A stretch of DNA of 64,000 nucleotides from DSWT01 sp035373625 (GTDB taxonomy: Bacteria > Chloroflexota > Anaerolineae > B4-G1 > SLSP01), in the NCBI GenBank assembly GCA_035373625.1, contig DAOSNS010000004.1, positions 104,058 to 168,057 on the forward strand, given 5' to 3'. Below the pieces are notes generated by a model. It worked only from the letters and a program-made list of their open reading frames with translations, was not told where the DNA came from and did not search any database. This document shows, piece after piece, positions 6,543 to 16,216 of this stretch. Both the position numbers and the translations under genes were made by a program. Every line of letters starts with the position of its first letter. The first letter of the stretch is position 1.

Positions 6543-8186
6543 ATGACTTTGGAGAACACACCGCAAAACCGTGAGACGCCGTCGCTGCTCATTGCCAATC
6601 TCTATCTGTTGTTGGGATTGTTAGTGCTCATCGGCGGCAGTTATGCGACCAGGAAATTCAACACACGTTATGTCGCCGGCATCGTCATTGAATGTCTGCT
6701 GGCGCTGATCGCGCTGCTCTTCCAACGCCTGGAAAAGCTCTCTCTCCGCGAAACGCTGCGCTGGCGTTGGCCCGGCTGGCTTCCTTTCGCCCTGAGCGCC
6801 GGCCTGGCTTTCGGATTGTGGATCAGCGGCATCGTCCTCAATCTGACGACAACTGCTTTGTTGGGCTACAGCACCCCCATTGCACCAACCATGTTCCCAC
6901 GCAATGCGACGGAAGCATTTTTGCTGGTGCTCTCAACTGTCATTGTCGCCCCAATCTGCGAGGAAATCATGTTCCGCGGATACGTGCAGCGTGCTTACGA
7001 GCGGCGCAGCCCGTGGATCGGCGTGACGGTCGGGGGAATCATCTTTGCAATGTATCATTTGCGATTCCAGGGTGTGTTCGCTCTGTTGCCTGTGGCCTTC
7101 GCCCTGGGATTCGTGGCCTGGCGCAGCAATAGCCTATTCCCCGGCATGCTGCTGCACGCGGCCTACAACAGCATTGCGACGACCGTGCTCATTACCACCA
7201 GCTTTTCTTCCGCAATGGTGACGGGGGGAGTGGTGATCGCGTTGTTATGCCTCGGCTTGTTGATGACGCCGATGGCCCTGACGGCGTTATGGGGACTCTG
7301 GCGGACGACCCACCCGCCGGTCAAGCCCGCGCTTCCCGGTCCTACAGGCTGGCAGAAATGGGCCTGGAGGCTCTCCCTCGTCGTCATGTTCGGTATCTAC
7401 GGGTTCGCGGCCGTCTGGGAAATCCTCGAAGGACGCTTTCCCAAAGTCCTGGCACAGGAGGCGTTGACGCTTAAACCGCCGACAGCCTGGGACACGTCTT
7501 TATCCTGGAACTATGTCCTTAACGGTGGCATCAACCAGACGGTAGGCAAAGCGGCTTGCACCCTGTCACCCGAACCGGACACCGTCGCGCTTAGCTGTCA
7601 GGTGCAGCAAGAGCCATTCGAGGCCGAGATGCCTTTCAAGATGCCAGAAGGCTTTGCGCTTACGACACTGCCGGGCATTTCGCTGAGGGGTGACGCTTTC
7701 ACGGCTACCCAGCATGTCGTCTGGAAGAAGGCGGACCTGGCACTCCAGGCGTTGACGGGCACGCGCGAGACCGACAGCACCGCGCTAACCCTGACCCACC
7801 CCGTAAGTGCTACCGACAGGCAACTGCGGGTCGAGAGCGAAAGCGGCAGCGAAACGGTGTCACTTCCGCCCGGCGTGCTGTTCGATGGCGAATGGCCCTG
7901 GCGACTGTCGGCGCTGCCTTTTGCGATTGCTTACGGGAGCACGCACCCCCTGGCGCTGGTCGGCGACGATGGCCATATCCACATCGTCGAGGCTTTCATC
8001 CTCGTGACAGGCAGTGAGCCGGTGTGGACGCCCGCCGGCAACTTCGTCACATGGAAAGTCACCGTCACCTATACCCTGGATGACGAGGAAACCACCCTGG
8101 CGGCCTGGTACGATGTAGATCCGCCGCACACACTGGTACGCTACGACAACGGCGAAGTCAGTTATTTGCTGGAGAAAGTGCAGTAG
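6543..8186 (+). CDS. CPBP-family intramembrane protease with long extracytoplasmic C-terminal domain
   Basis: The N-terminal 285 residues form about eight membrane helices with the CPBP (Abi/CAAX) active-site motifs: EExxxR at Glu140, Glu141 and Arg145, His172 (AMYHLRF) and His205 (LLHAAYN). The C-terminal half, about 310-547, is soluble, beta-rich and unlike ordinary CPBP proteins, which stop after the membrane part. I do not recognise that domain. Family members process prenylated peptides or act in immunity and membrane-protein handling; the substrate is unknown here. The gene follows nadE closely and may be cotranscribed. Confidence 0.82.
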   Translation: MTLENTPQNRETPSLLIANLYLLLGLLVLIGGSYATRKFNTRYVAGIVIECLLALIALLFQRLEKLSLRETLRWRWPGWLPFALSAGLAFGLWISGIVLNLTTTALLGYSTPIAPTMFPRNATEAFLLVLSTVIVAPICEEIMFRGYVQRAYERRSPWIGVTVGGIIFAMYHLRFQGVFALLPVAFALGFVAWRSNSLFPGMLLHAAYNSIATTVLITTSFSSAMVTGGVVIALLCLGLLMTPMALTALWGLWRTTHPPVKPALPGPTGWQKWAWRLSLVVMFGIYGFAAVWEILEGRFPKVLAQEALTLKPPTAWDTSLSWNYVLNGGINQTVGKAACTLSPEPDTVALSCQVQQEPFEAEMPFKMPEGFALTTLPGISLRGDAFTATQHVVWKKADLALQALTGTRETDSTALTLTHPVSATDRQLRVESESGSETVSLPPGVLFDGEWPWRLSALPFAIAYGSTHPLALVGDDGHIHIVEAFILVTGSEPVWTPAGNFVTWKVTVTYTLDDEETTLAAWYDVDPPHTLVRYDNGEVSYLLEKVQ

Positions 8187-8266
8187 GGGGCAAGGGGGCA
8201 GGGGGAAGGATTGAGGGCTATAGGTGATTTGCTGATCCGCTGATTTGCTATACTTCAGGAGAAATT

Positions 8267-8608
8267 ATGGAGTACTATCGTGAAGAGGAAGCGCGGGGGT
8301 TGCGCGCCGCCTTTGAGAAAGAAGTGCTGACCTGGCCAAAGGTGACGCCCAAACGCATGTTTGGCTGCCCGGCCTACGTCGCCGACGGGCGACTATTCGC
8401 TTTTTTGGTGACGGGTGGCGTGGTCATCACACAATTGCGACGCAACGACAAACAAATGTTAGCGCAGGATCATCAAATCGAGCCGTTCAAGGCCGGGGAG
8501 CGGGTCATCGAACGTTGGACGAAAGTGACCGTTGCCGATCCGCAGGCCATAGGACGGGTTATGGCTTTCGTGCGCAAGAGCTACCAAACCGCGCTGGAAC
8601 GAGATTAG
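8267..8608 (+). CDS. TfoX N-terminal-domain-like small protein
   Basis: The 113-residue protein has the pattern of the TfoX_N/YjbR-like fold: a helix, then KRMFGCPAYVADGRLFAFLV matching the MFGG-hy-DG-F-L motif, and a C-terminal helical VAFVRKSY segment. Stand-alone versions are common in environmental bacteria and their function is not established; they need not be linked to competence. A GGAGAAATT Shine-Dalgarno precedes ATG 8267. The gene is convergent with the downstream cyclase gene, 14 bp apart. Confidence 0.6.
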   Translation: MEYYREEEARGLRAAFEKEVLTWPKVTPKRMFGCPAYVADGRLFAFLVTGGVVITQLRRNDKQMLAQDHQIEPFKAGERVIERWTKVTVADPQAIGRVMAFVRKSYQTALERD

Positions 8609-8622
8609 CCGGCAAAAACACT

Positions 8623-10248
8623 TCAATCCAGCACCCGGGTCACGGAATAAACGGTGACTTCTTCATCTATGCCCTTGAAGTGCATTCCATGAATCGGTGT
8701 GGCTTCAACGGCGTCTTTCACCAAATCGTAGGTTTCCTGGCTGATCAACACCTCACCCGGCTTGGCTACCGAGCAGATCCGCGCACCCAGATTGGCCGTG
8801 TTGCCGATGACCGTGTAATCGGTGCGCAGCTCACAGCCGAACTCCCCAATGATGACTTCCCCGCTAGCAATGCCGATCCCCAAGGCTGCGGGTTTGATCC
8901 CCCGCGCCGACCAATCCGCCATCAAGCGTTGGTGGGCAACTTGCATCTCCAATCCCACACGCACAGCCCGCAGTGCATGATCGGGCTGCGGCAGTGGTGC
9001 ACCGAAGAGCGCCATTACCTCATCCCCAACATATTTATCCAACGTTCCCTGATAAGCATGGATGACCCGCGTCATCCGTCCCAGATAATCGTTGACGAAA
9101 TCCACCAGCGTCTCCGGTTCGAGATGCAACGCCATCTGCGTTGAACCGCGCAGGTCGCCGTAGAGCACGGTAAGGAACACCCGTTCGCCCTTAAGAATAT
9201 CCACATCGGGTTTTTCCAGCAACCGATCCAGGACATGAGGATCAACCGAGCGACTCAACACGCGCCGCAAACGCCGCTGCTCCAGGCTCTCGAAAATTGC
9301 CGTGTCCATCTGACTCACAATCGCCTTCAGCAACCGCTGATGATCACGGGTGAAACGGTGTTGTGGATCGCGGTTGACCCCACCGAACACGCCGATGATC
9401 TCATTGCGCAAGATGAGGGGGACGGTCATTATCGTACACGGCGGCATCTCGTTATCCGCGCACGTCAACTGTGCCCGCTGGATGGCAATATTCGCCACCC
9501 GCGTCATCGCCTCGTAATAGGCCACCTTTTGCAACAAATCATCGTGCGTCACGGCGCGCATTTCGAGCTGTTTGCCGGTTTTGTCATACAGCATCACGAA
9601 TCCCATCTCGGCTTCGATCACGCGACACAATTCCTGCAAAACGATGTCCAACATCTCATCAAAAGGCAGGTATTGATCTCGAATCTGATCGAAGCGATAG
9701 ATGGTCTCCAATTCTTTGTTACGCTGCGCGAGGTCATGGTACGTATAAGCCTGAACAATGGCCGAATCCATCTGACTTTCGGCAATGTACATCAGCTGAA
9801 CTTCTTCATCGGCAAAAACGGGAACGCTGCGTCCCATCAACACAGCGCCCAACGGTCTCTCATCCATGAAGATGGGGATTGCAGCTATGCGAAATGTCTC
9901 CGGCAACCCGGATGTCACAGCGGGCGGCAAAATATCCGCAGCCCCCCACAGTTTCACACCGCTGCTGAGCATGGCCTCGCGAACACGCACCTCAGAGAGC
10001 GACTCAGCGACATCACGCCAGGCAGGGTCGCGCTCTTGCACCACCTTCAGCTCTAAGTCGTTCGTCTCACGATCCACCACGTACAACAGGCACACGTCAA
10101 CCTGAAACTGATCGCACAGCGTATGGGCCAGCCCGGAGAAGATCGCCGTCGGGCCAGATGCGGCATCCCGAATGTGATCAATCGCCATAACAATATCCAA
10201 TGCCTTCTGGCATTGGGTAAGTTGTGTTTTAAGCTCCGCCTCTTTCAT
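8623..10248 (-). CDS. GAF-GAF-class III adenylate/guanylate cyclase
   Basis: The 541-residue soluble protein has two GAF domains, about 20-170 and 185-330, followed by a class III cyclase domain from about 345. Catalytic residues appear complete: metal Asp in LYGDLRGST, Lys and Asp in DKYVGDEVMA, then DYTVIGNTANLGARI with the Thr, Asn and Arg positions all present. The substrate-defining Lys suggests ATP and therefore cAMP. GAF domains would sense a small ligand or redox state. Crp/Fnr proteins at 11216 and 20498 are potential cAMP readers. Of the three cyclases in the window this is the only one that looks fully competent. Confidence 0.88.
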   Translation of the reverse strand: MKEAELKTQLTQCQKALDIVMAIDHIRDAASGPTAIFSGLAHTLCDQFQVDVCLLYVVDRETNDLELKVVQERDPAWRDVAESLSEVRVREAMLSSGVKLWGAADILPPAVTSGLPETFRIAAIPIFMDERPLGAVLMGRSVPVFADEEVQLMYIAESQMDSAIVQAYTYHDLAQRNKELETIYRFDQIRDQYLPFDEMLDIVLQELCRVIEAEMGFVMLYDKTGKQLEMRAVTHDDLLQKVAYYEAMTRVANIAIQRAQLTCADNEMPPCTIMTVPLILRNEIIGVFGGVNRDPQHRFTRDHQRLLKAIVSQMDTAIFESLEQRRLRRVLSRSVDPHVLDRLLEKPDVDILKGERVFLTVLYGDLRGSTQMALHLEPETLVDFVNDYLGRMTRVIHAYQGTLDKYVGDEVMALFGAPLPQPDHALRAVRVGLEMQVAHQRLMADWSARGIKPAALGIGIASGEVIIGEFGCELRTDYTVIGNTANLGARICSVAKPGEVLISQETYDLVKDAVEATPIHGMHFKGIDEEVTVYSVTRVLD

Positions 10249-10361
10249 CTTCGATGCCTCCCTTCACAAAACATAGCATCCTGAAGTCAACCATCTTCAA
10301 TTCTAGCAACGTTACGGTGGAGTGCAAATGGGGGGAGGAGTAGGGGGTGTGACGAACGTCA

Positions 10362-10390
10362 TTGCGGCACGTCCTGGCGCAGGTTATACT
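10362..10390 (+). promoter_or_regulatory. Candidate promoter for the DUF3307 gene
   Basis: TTGCGG at 10362-10367 and TATACT at 10385-10390, spacer 17 bp, about 58 bp upstream of ATG 10448. Confidence 0.5.
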
Positions 10391-10447
10391 ATGGCTAGAA
10401 AAGCAAACAGAGAAGCAAGAGCAGCGGTTTACTTTCGGAGGTGGGAT

Positions 10448-11152
10448 ATGTTCACGATCATGATTCTGGCGCACTTACTCGGCGATTATCTCTTCCAATT
10501 TGACGCCGTCGCGCGGTGGAAAGCCCGCTCGATCTGGGGCGTCGTGGCGCACGGCGGGATTGTCACCCTGACGACCTTGACGGTGACATTGGTCGTTGCG
10601 CCCGGATGGTGGCCCAATGCGCTGTGGATCGGCTTGAGCCATACGCTCATTGACGTTCTCAGAGCACGCCTGATCCATGCCAAAAACACCACCTGGGACC
10701 TGGTATTCCTCTTGATGGATCAGGCCCTCCACATCGCCATCATCGCGTTGGTCGTGACCCTACAGCCGGCAACGCCGCTGAACGGGCGCAGCGATATGCC
10801 GAAGCTGTTAGCCATTGCCATCGGCTACCTGTTGCTCCTCCAGCCGGCATGGGTGCTGTTACGCTTCCTCGTGCGCGGGATATGGGGGGCAGAGGCGGCG
10901 CCCCATCTGGGCGTCGGTGAGAAGTATGAACCGATGATCGAACGGGTGCTCATTGCCAGCTTTGTTCTCAGCGGCCAAATCGCCCTCATTCCACTGGTGC
11001 TGCTCCCGCGCCGCCTGACGGCAGTGCGCATCCAGGATAACGGCTTAGGTGTGCTGGTGCAACTGACCAGCCACTGGGCCGAGACGTTGTTGAGTGTGCT
11101 GCTGGCCGCCGGCGTCGGTTTAGTTCTACGGATCGTCTTACTGGGCAAGTGA
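10448..11152 (+). CDS. DUF3307 family membrane protein
   Basis: The protein opens with MFTIMILAHLLGDYLFQ, the defining DUF3307 motif, and has roughly six hydrophobic segments over 234 residues, with SHTLIDVLRARLIHA in the first third. The function is unknown; it is an inner-membrane protein. ATG 10448 was chosen because GGAGGTGGG sits directly upstream; a longer frame from 10322 would cross the candidate promoter. Confidence 0.72.
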   Translation: MFTIMILAHLLGDYLFQFDAVARWKARSIWGVVAHGGIVTLTTLTVTLVVAPGWWPNALWIGLSHTLIDVLRARLIHAKNTTWDLVFLLMDQALHIAIIALVVTLQPATPLNGRSDMPKLLAIAIGYLLLLQPAWVLLRFLVRGIWGAEAAPHLGVGEKYEPMIERVLIASFVLSGQIALIPLVLLPRRLTAVRIQDNGLGVLVQLTSHWAETLLSVLLAAGVGLVLRIVLLGK

Positions 11153-11215
11153 AACCTACCGATTTTTTCCTTGTCAATCCGTCTTATCCGTTGACATTCT
11201 CAGGGGAGGTTGCAG

Positions 11216-11983
11216 ATGAACGAGATGAGATTACAATGGAGTTGTGGCAATCCAACCACCCAAAGAGCATACAACGCGCATAACCCATTGATGGCGAATC
11301 CGATGACAACAAGCACAGACTCGATCGCGGAGCGGGTGAGCTTTCTCCATTCACTCCCCTTATTTGAAGGCCTCACCGATGAGGAACTGCGCTTCCTGGC
11401 TGCCGAAGCTAAACCGCGCACTTATGAAGCGGGAGCGATGATTTTTCATCAGGGCGAGCCGGGGACAACCTGTCACATTATCACCCGCGGCAAGGTGCGG
11501 GTCTTCGTCATCGGCGAGGACGGACGCGAATTGTCGGTCAGCATCTTCGGGCCGGGTGAGATTGTCGGTGAGATGGCATTGTTCGAGAATCTGCCGCGTT
11601 CAGCCAACGTGGAAACCCTGGAACCAACATGGACACTGGAACTGCACCAGGACGTGTTGCTGCATGGCCTGGCACGCTCTGCCACGCTGGCCCGTAGCCT
11701 GCTGCGGGCGCTCAGCTCACGGCTGCGGCACATGACGGAAGAAGCGGAGGGTTTGGCCTCGATGACGGTAGCCGATCGGTTGCTCCTGCGCCTGCAACGC
11801 CTGGCCGAATGGTCAGGGCGTCCTGTGGCCGATGGCGTGCGGATCGCCCTGCCGATGACCCAACAGGAGCTTGCCGCCCTCATCGGGACCAGCCGCGAGA
11901 GCGTCAACCGTGCCCTTTCGGGGTTGCGCCGGCAAGGGAAGATACGCCTGGACAACGGATGGATCGTGCTATTGAAAGAGTAA
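11216..11983 (+). CDS. Crp/Fnr-family transcriptional regulator
   Basis: The 255-residue protein has a cyclic-nucleotide-binding fold, about 35-150 (FHQGEPGTTCHIITRGKVRVF, GPGEIVGEMALFENLPRSANV), and a C-terminal winged helix with TQQELAALIGTSRESVNRAL. The binding pocket keeps GEMAL and the RSA motif that holds cyclic-nucleotide phosphate, so real cAMP or cGMP binding is plausible. No N-terminal Cys cluster like Fnr is present. ATG 11216 follows AGGGGAGG; an internal ATG at 11291 is an alternative. It sits between a membrane protein and a secreted-type protease and its targets are not evident. Confidence 0.88.
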   Translation: MNEMRLQWSCGNPTTQRAYNAHNPLMANPMTTSTDSIAERVSFLHSLPLFEGLTDEELRFLAAEAKPRTYEAGAMIFHQGEPGTTCHIITRGKVRVFVIGEDGRELSVSIFGPGEIVGEMALFENLPRSANVETLEPTWTLELHQDVLLHGLARSATLARSLLRALSSRLRHMTEEAEGLASMTVADRLLLRLQRLAEWSGRPVADGVRIALPMTQQELAALIGTSRESVNRALSGLRRQGKIRLDNGWIVLLKE

Positions 11984-12005
11984 GAAACGCGCCTATAATA
12001 GAGTA

Positions 12006-12062
12006 AACAGAAAATGAGGCAACAAACAGAAAATGAGGCAACAAACAGAAAATGAGGCAACA
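12006..12062 (+). repeat. Three tandem 19-bp repeats containing the ribosome binding site
   Basis: Three exact copies (12006-12024, 12025-12043, 12044-12062) of a 19-bp unit containing atgaggcaac end 2 bp before ATG 12065. Each copy carries a GAGG, and the last one is spaced correctly for initiation. Confidence 0.85.
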
Positions 12063-12064
12063 AT

Positions 12065-14611
12065 ATGACCAACGATAACGAGCACGAAACCATCCGCGCG
12101 CAGCGGCGACGGCGCGGCGGCCCGGAGGATTCCGGGGAACGCGAGCGCGCCGCAGCGCCACAACGGCAGCGACCCGAAAGCCCGGCTGCGCCCCCTGAAG
12201 CCGGCGTCCCACGTCCTTCCGGGGTCAGTGGCGGCGTTCCACGCCCCAGCGGTGGAGGAGGCGGTTTCACCTTGCCGCCCTCACTCTCCGGCCTGCGGCT
12301 TCCCGGCGGCGGCAAACCTTCGCTTTTGATATTGATCATTGGGGGCGCCGTTCTCTTATGCATTGTGTGCGCCCTCATCTACTTTGTTTCCCAAATGATG
12401 GGTGGCCTCACCTTGCCCGAGCCGAGCGGTTACACTTACGACTATCCGACCGAATCCGTTGAACGCCCTACCGTTGCGCCTGCAAAGCCCACCGTTGCTC
12501 CGGCAAAACCCACCACCCAGGCCCCGAAAACTCCCGTCCGCCCGACAACTTCAGGGGAAAGAAAAACGTGGCTGGTCATGCTCTACCAGGATGCCGACGA
12601 CAAAATTCTGGAGCAGGACATTTACATTGACCTGAACGAGGCCGAGCGTGTCGGCTCCAGCGACAACGTGCACATCGTCGCCCAAATGGACCGTTATCGC
12701 GGCGGCTATTATGGGGATGGCGATTGGACTTCAACGAAGCGATTTTATGTCACGCAGGATGACGATTTGCAGCGGATCGGTTCCCAGGAAGTTGCCGATC
12801 TCGGCGAGGTCAATATGGCCGACGGCAACGCGCTTGTGGATTTCGTCACCTGGGCGGTTGCCAATTACCCGGCAGAAAAGTACGTGCTGATCTTGTCGGA
12901 CCACGGTATGGGCTGGCCCGGCGGCTGGAGCGACCCCGATCCACGGGCCGGCGGCGATCGCTCTATCCCTCTAGGATCGGCGCTCGGCAATCAGCTTTAC
13001 CTGCACGAGCTGGATCAGGCATTGACCGACATCCGCAACCAGACCGGCATCGAGAAATTCGAATTGATCGGGATGGACGCCTGCCTGATGGGCCATCTGG
13101 AAGTCTTCGGTATGTTGGCGCAACACGCCCGCTATGCCGTGGCCTCCCAAGAGACCGAGCCATCCCTGGGCTGGGCCTATACCAGCTTCCTGAAGGCGCT
13201 GGAAACCTATCCCACGATGGGGGGTGCCGATCTGGGGCAGCTCATCGTGAAAAGTTACATTGCGGAAGATCAACGCATCGTGGATGAGCAGGCGCGCGCC
13301 GAACTCCTGCGACAGAGTGCCCCAATGGGTGGCTTCTTCGGCATGCCCTCTGCGGCCCAGCTTACACAACAGTTTCAACAAGGTGTGACGCTCACGGCGG
13401 TAGACCTGTCGGCCATTCCGCCGTTGGTCAACAGCCTCAACAACTTCGCCTTCGCCTTGCAATCCGCCAATCAACGCGGCGTCGCGCAAGCGCGCAGCTA
13501 CGCCCAATCGTTCACCAACATCTTCGGGAACAACGTCCCGCCGGCGTACATTGACCTGGGCAACTTCGTCCAACTGCTGCGCCGTGAAAGCGGCAGCCAG
13601 GCGGTCAGTCAGGCAGCCGCGCAAGTGCTCGCCGCCCTCGATCGCGCCGTCATCGCCGAAAAGCACGGCGCACAAAAACCCGGCGCTACCGGCATCTCGA
13701 TCTACTTCCCCAACTCACAGCTCTACGCTTCCCCCATCACCGGCTACCAATCGTATAACACCGTCGCCGGATATTTCGCACGCACCTCGTTGTGGGACGA
13801 TTTCCTGGCCTACCATTACACCGGGCGCACCTTTGAACCGGCGAGCGCCAACATCGTCGTTCCCGACCGCAGCGCCACGATCAACCCGCCGGGCGCGGGT
13901 GGCATCGAAGTATCGCCGATCACCCTGTCGAGCAACGTCGCCGCGCCGGGCAAGCCGACTCTGCTCAGTATAGACATTCGCGGGGAAAACGTCGGCTACA
14001 TCTACTTGTTTGTGGGATATTACGACCGGGCGGCCAATTCCATCATGGTGGTTGACTCGGATTACCTGGAAAGCCAGGAGACCCGCGAAATTGACGGCGT
14101 CTACTATCCGGTGTGGAGCCGCGACCGCGAGTTCACGATGGAATTCGAGTGGGAGCCTATCGTTTTCGCCATCAACGACGGCAGTCATGTGGTGATGGCC
14201 CACTTTGAACCACAGAGCTTCGGCGCCACATTCGAGGAAGCCGTCTACACCGTTGACGGCATCTATACCTACGCCGATAGCGGCGAAACCCGCTACGCGC
14301 GTCTCTACTTTGTCAACGGGGTACTCCAGCGCGTGTACGGTTTCACCGGTGAGAATGGCAACGGCGCGCCCCGCGAGATCACTCCCCAGACCGGTGACAC
14401 TTTCACCGTCCTGGAGAAGTGGCTTGATCTGAATGGCCAGGGGCAGGTTGAAAAGGTCTCCCGGCAGGCCGGCGACACGCTGACGTTCGGCAATCAGATG
14501 TTCACCTGGAAACAACTGGACGCGGCGCCCGGCAATTATCTGGTCGGGTTCATCGTCGAAGACCTCGACGGCAACACTTACCCGGTCTATACGCAGGTGA
14601 CCGTCCAATGA
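12065..14611 (+). CDS. Membrane-anchored clostripain-family (C11) cysteine peptidase
   Basis: The 848-residue protein starts with a basic, Arg/Pro-rich cytosolic stretch, then one membrane helix at about 88-112, a Pro/Thr linker with repeated VAPAKPT, and a C11 peptidase domain from about 165. The catalytic dyad is His280 (SDHGMGWPGG) and Cys340 (GMDACLMG). C11 enzymes cleave after Arg or Lys and often self-activate. About 250 residues after the peptidase look like beta-sandwich or repeat domains I cannot name. The orientation puts the enzyme outside the membrane. Confidence 0.88.
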   Translation: MTNDNEHETIRAQRRRRGGPEDSGERERAAAPQRQRPESPAAPPEAGVPRPSGVSGGVPRPSGGGGGFTLPPSLSGLRLPGGGKPSLLILIIGGAVLLCIVCALIYFVSQMMGGLTLPEPSGYTYDYPTESVERPTVAPAKPTVAPAKPTTQAPKTPVRPTTSGERKTWLVMLYQDADDKILEQDIYIDLNEAERVGSSDNVHIVAQMDRYRGGYYGDGDWTSTKRFYVTQDDDLQRIGSQEVADLGEVNMADGNALVDFVTWAVANYPAEKYVLILSDHGMGWPGGWSDPDPRAGGDRSIPLGSALGNQLYLHELDQALTDIRNQTGIEKFELIGMDACLMGHLEVFGMLAQHARYAVASQETEPSLGWAYTSFLKALETYPTMGGADLGQLIVKSYIAEDQRIVDEQARAELLRQSAPMGGFFGMPSAAQLTQQFQQGVTLTAVDLSAIPPLVNSLNNFAFALQSANQRGVAQARSYAQSFTNIFGNNVPPAYIDLGNFVQLLRRESGSQAVSQAAAQVLAALDRAVIAEKHGAQKPGATGISIYFPNSQLYASPITGYQSYNTVAGYFARTSLWDDFLAYHYTGRTFEPASANIVVPDRSATINPPGAGGIEVSPITLSSNVAAPGKPTLLSIDIRGENVGYIYLFVGYYDRAANSIMVVDSDYLESQETREIDGVYYPVWSRDREFTMEFEWEPIVFAINDGSHVVMAHFEPQSFGATFEEAVYTVDGIYTYADSGETRYARLYFVNGVLQRVYGFTGENGNGAPREITPQTGDTFTVLEKWLDLNGQGQVEKVSRQAGDTLTFGNQMFTWKQLDAAPGNYLVGFIVEDLDGNTYPVYTQVTVQ

Positions 14612-14644
14612 TGTAAACACGAAACCGCGATCCGCTTTAGAGAC

Positions 14645-14677
14645 AAAAAAAGCGTAGGGAGTTCCCCTACGCTTTTT
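14645..14677. terminator. Bidirectional terminator
   Basis: GCGTAGGG at 14652-14659 pairs with CCCTACGC at 14665-14672, flanked by A7 and T5, between the convergent C11 peptidase and pepA genes. Confidence 0.85.
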
Positions 14678-14705
14678 CTTTGTTCCCAACCCCTCAAGCG
14701 GCAGG

Positions 14706-16205
14706 CTATTTCCAGCCACGCAGCACTTCCACGAGCAGCCGCACCCCGAAACCGGTCGCCCCCTTCGGAATATAAGGCATGTCCTTTTCAATAAGGTCCA
14801 GCCCGGCGATGTCAATGTGCGCCCAGGGGACACCATCCGGCACAAACTTGCTGAGAAAATAGCCGGCCGTGATACTACTGGCAGCACGCCCGCCGATGTT
14901 GGCGACATCTGCCACGGTGCTCTTGAGCTGCTCGCCGTACTCCTCAAAGAGCGGCAGTGGCCAGACTCGTTCAAACGTTGTTTCGCCGGCAGCGCGCAGG
15001 CGCGCGATGAGCGACTCATCGCCCATCACCGCCGCCGCGTGATCTCCCAATGCCACCACCCTTCCGCCGGTCAACGTCGCAATGTCAAAGATGGCCTGCG
15101 GCGCAAAATTCTGCGCGTAGGTAAGCGCATCCGCCAAAATGAGGCGTCCTTCAGCATCGGTGTTGAGGATTTCGATGGTCAAACCTTTGAGAGAACGGAC
15201 CACATCGCCCGGCTTGGTTGCGTGTGCGTCGGGCATGTTTTCGGTCAGCGGTGTGAGACCGACAACGTGCAGGGGCAGATCGAGCAACGCAGCCGCACGC
15301 AACGCGCCAAACACGGCCGCCGCTCCGCCCATATCGCCTTTCATGTGATGCATGTTCTCGCCGGGCTTCAGGGAAATGCCGCCAGAGTCAAAAGTGATGC
15401 CCTTGCCCACCAGCACAACCGTCGGAAGGTCGTCGCGGCCGGCGTTGTGCTCCAGGATCACCAGTTGCGCCGGTTCGCCCCCACCCCGATTGACGCTGAG
15501 CAGGGCATTCATGCCCAGCGCCGTCAACGTCGCTTTGTCCAGAACTTGACAGCGCAGGCCGATCTCGGCGGCCATCCGTTGCGCCGTCTCGGCCATATAC
15601 GCCGGCGTGACGATGTTCGCCGGACGGTTAATCAGGTCGCGGGCCAGCAGTGTGGACTCGGCCACAATTTTGCCTGTGCGCGCGCCGGCCTCAAGCGTCG
15701 TCCGGCGTGCGGGGTCCAACTCGACAAGCGTGAGTGTCGTCAGGTCAGGGCGGACCTCTTCCAACTGCGTTTTCAACTCGTGGAAGCGATACAGCCCCAA
15801 CAGTGTCCCTTCGACAACGGCAGCGGCCGCCGGTTCCGGTGCCACGCCCCCCACCCCCGCCCCGTGGATGATGGTGTGCACATGCGTCGCCCCCACGTCG
15901 CGGGCCTTCTTCGCGGCGCTCGCGGATGCCTGACGAATGGCATCCAGGCCGAACTTTTCGCGCTTGCCAAGTCCCACCAGAATCACACGGCGCGCGGGGA
16001 TCTTGCCATGGGGATAGAGGACCGCCACCTCATTGAGTTTGCCGCGAAAATCACCATCGGCGATGAGAGCGCGGATTTGACCATCGAGAGCCGCATCCAC
16101 CGCACCCGTCGCGCCGCCGGGGAGCGTCACTCCTTCAAAAAGATTCACGACGATGGCCTGAGCTGCCTGAGTTTGAATCGCGCCAGTTACGATTTCAATC
16201 TGCAC
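14706..16205 (-). CDS. pepA: Leucyl aminopeptidase (M17)
   Basis: The 499-residue protein has the M17 two-metal active site: GKGITFDSGGISLKP, the MKGDMGGAAAV stretch, and the signature NTDAEGRLILADAL. M17 enzymes are cytosolic hexamers that release N-terminal residues from peptides; some also bind DNA. The start is a GTG at 16205 preceded by AGGAGG in the 11-nt gap after the ferritin-like gene. That spacing indicates one transcript running from 16717 down. Confidence 0.93.
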   Translation of the reverse strand: MQIEIVTGAIQTQAAQAIVVNLFEGVTLPGGATGAVDAALDGQIRALIADGDFRGKLNEVAVLYPHGKIPARRVILVGLGKREKFGLDAIRQASASAAKKARDVGATHVHTIIHGAGVGGVAPEPAAAAVVEGTLLGLYRFHELKTQLEEVRPDLTTLTLVELDPARRTTLEAGARTGKIVAESTLLARDLINRPANIVTPAYMAETAQRMAAEIGLRCQVLDKATLTALGMNALLSVNRGGGEPAQLVILEHNAGRDDLPTVVLVGKGITFDSGGISLKPGENMHHMKGDMGGAAAVFGALRAAALLDLPLHVVGLTPLTENMPDAHATKPGDVVRSLKGLTIEILNTDAEGRLILADALTYAQNFAPQAIFDIATLTGGRVVALGDHAAAVMGDESLIARLRAAGETTFERVWPLPLFEEYGEQLKSTVADVANIGGRAASSITAGYFLSKFVPDGVPWAHIDIAGLDLIEKDMPYIPKGATGFGVRLLVEVLRGWK

Positions 16206-16216
16206 TTGTTTGCCTC

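Noticed and set aside
8623..10248. Loss of catalytic residues in the GAF-GAF-cyclase (GN instead of GD in the last motif)
   Set aside because: Asn at that place is found in active class III cyclases; the catalytic Asn and Arg that follow are present.
10322..10447. 42-codon extension at the start of the DUF3307 protein
   Set aside because: It would cover the candidate promoter and ignores a strong GGAGGTGG site directly before ATG 10448.
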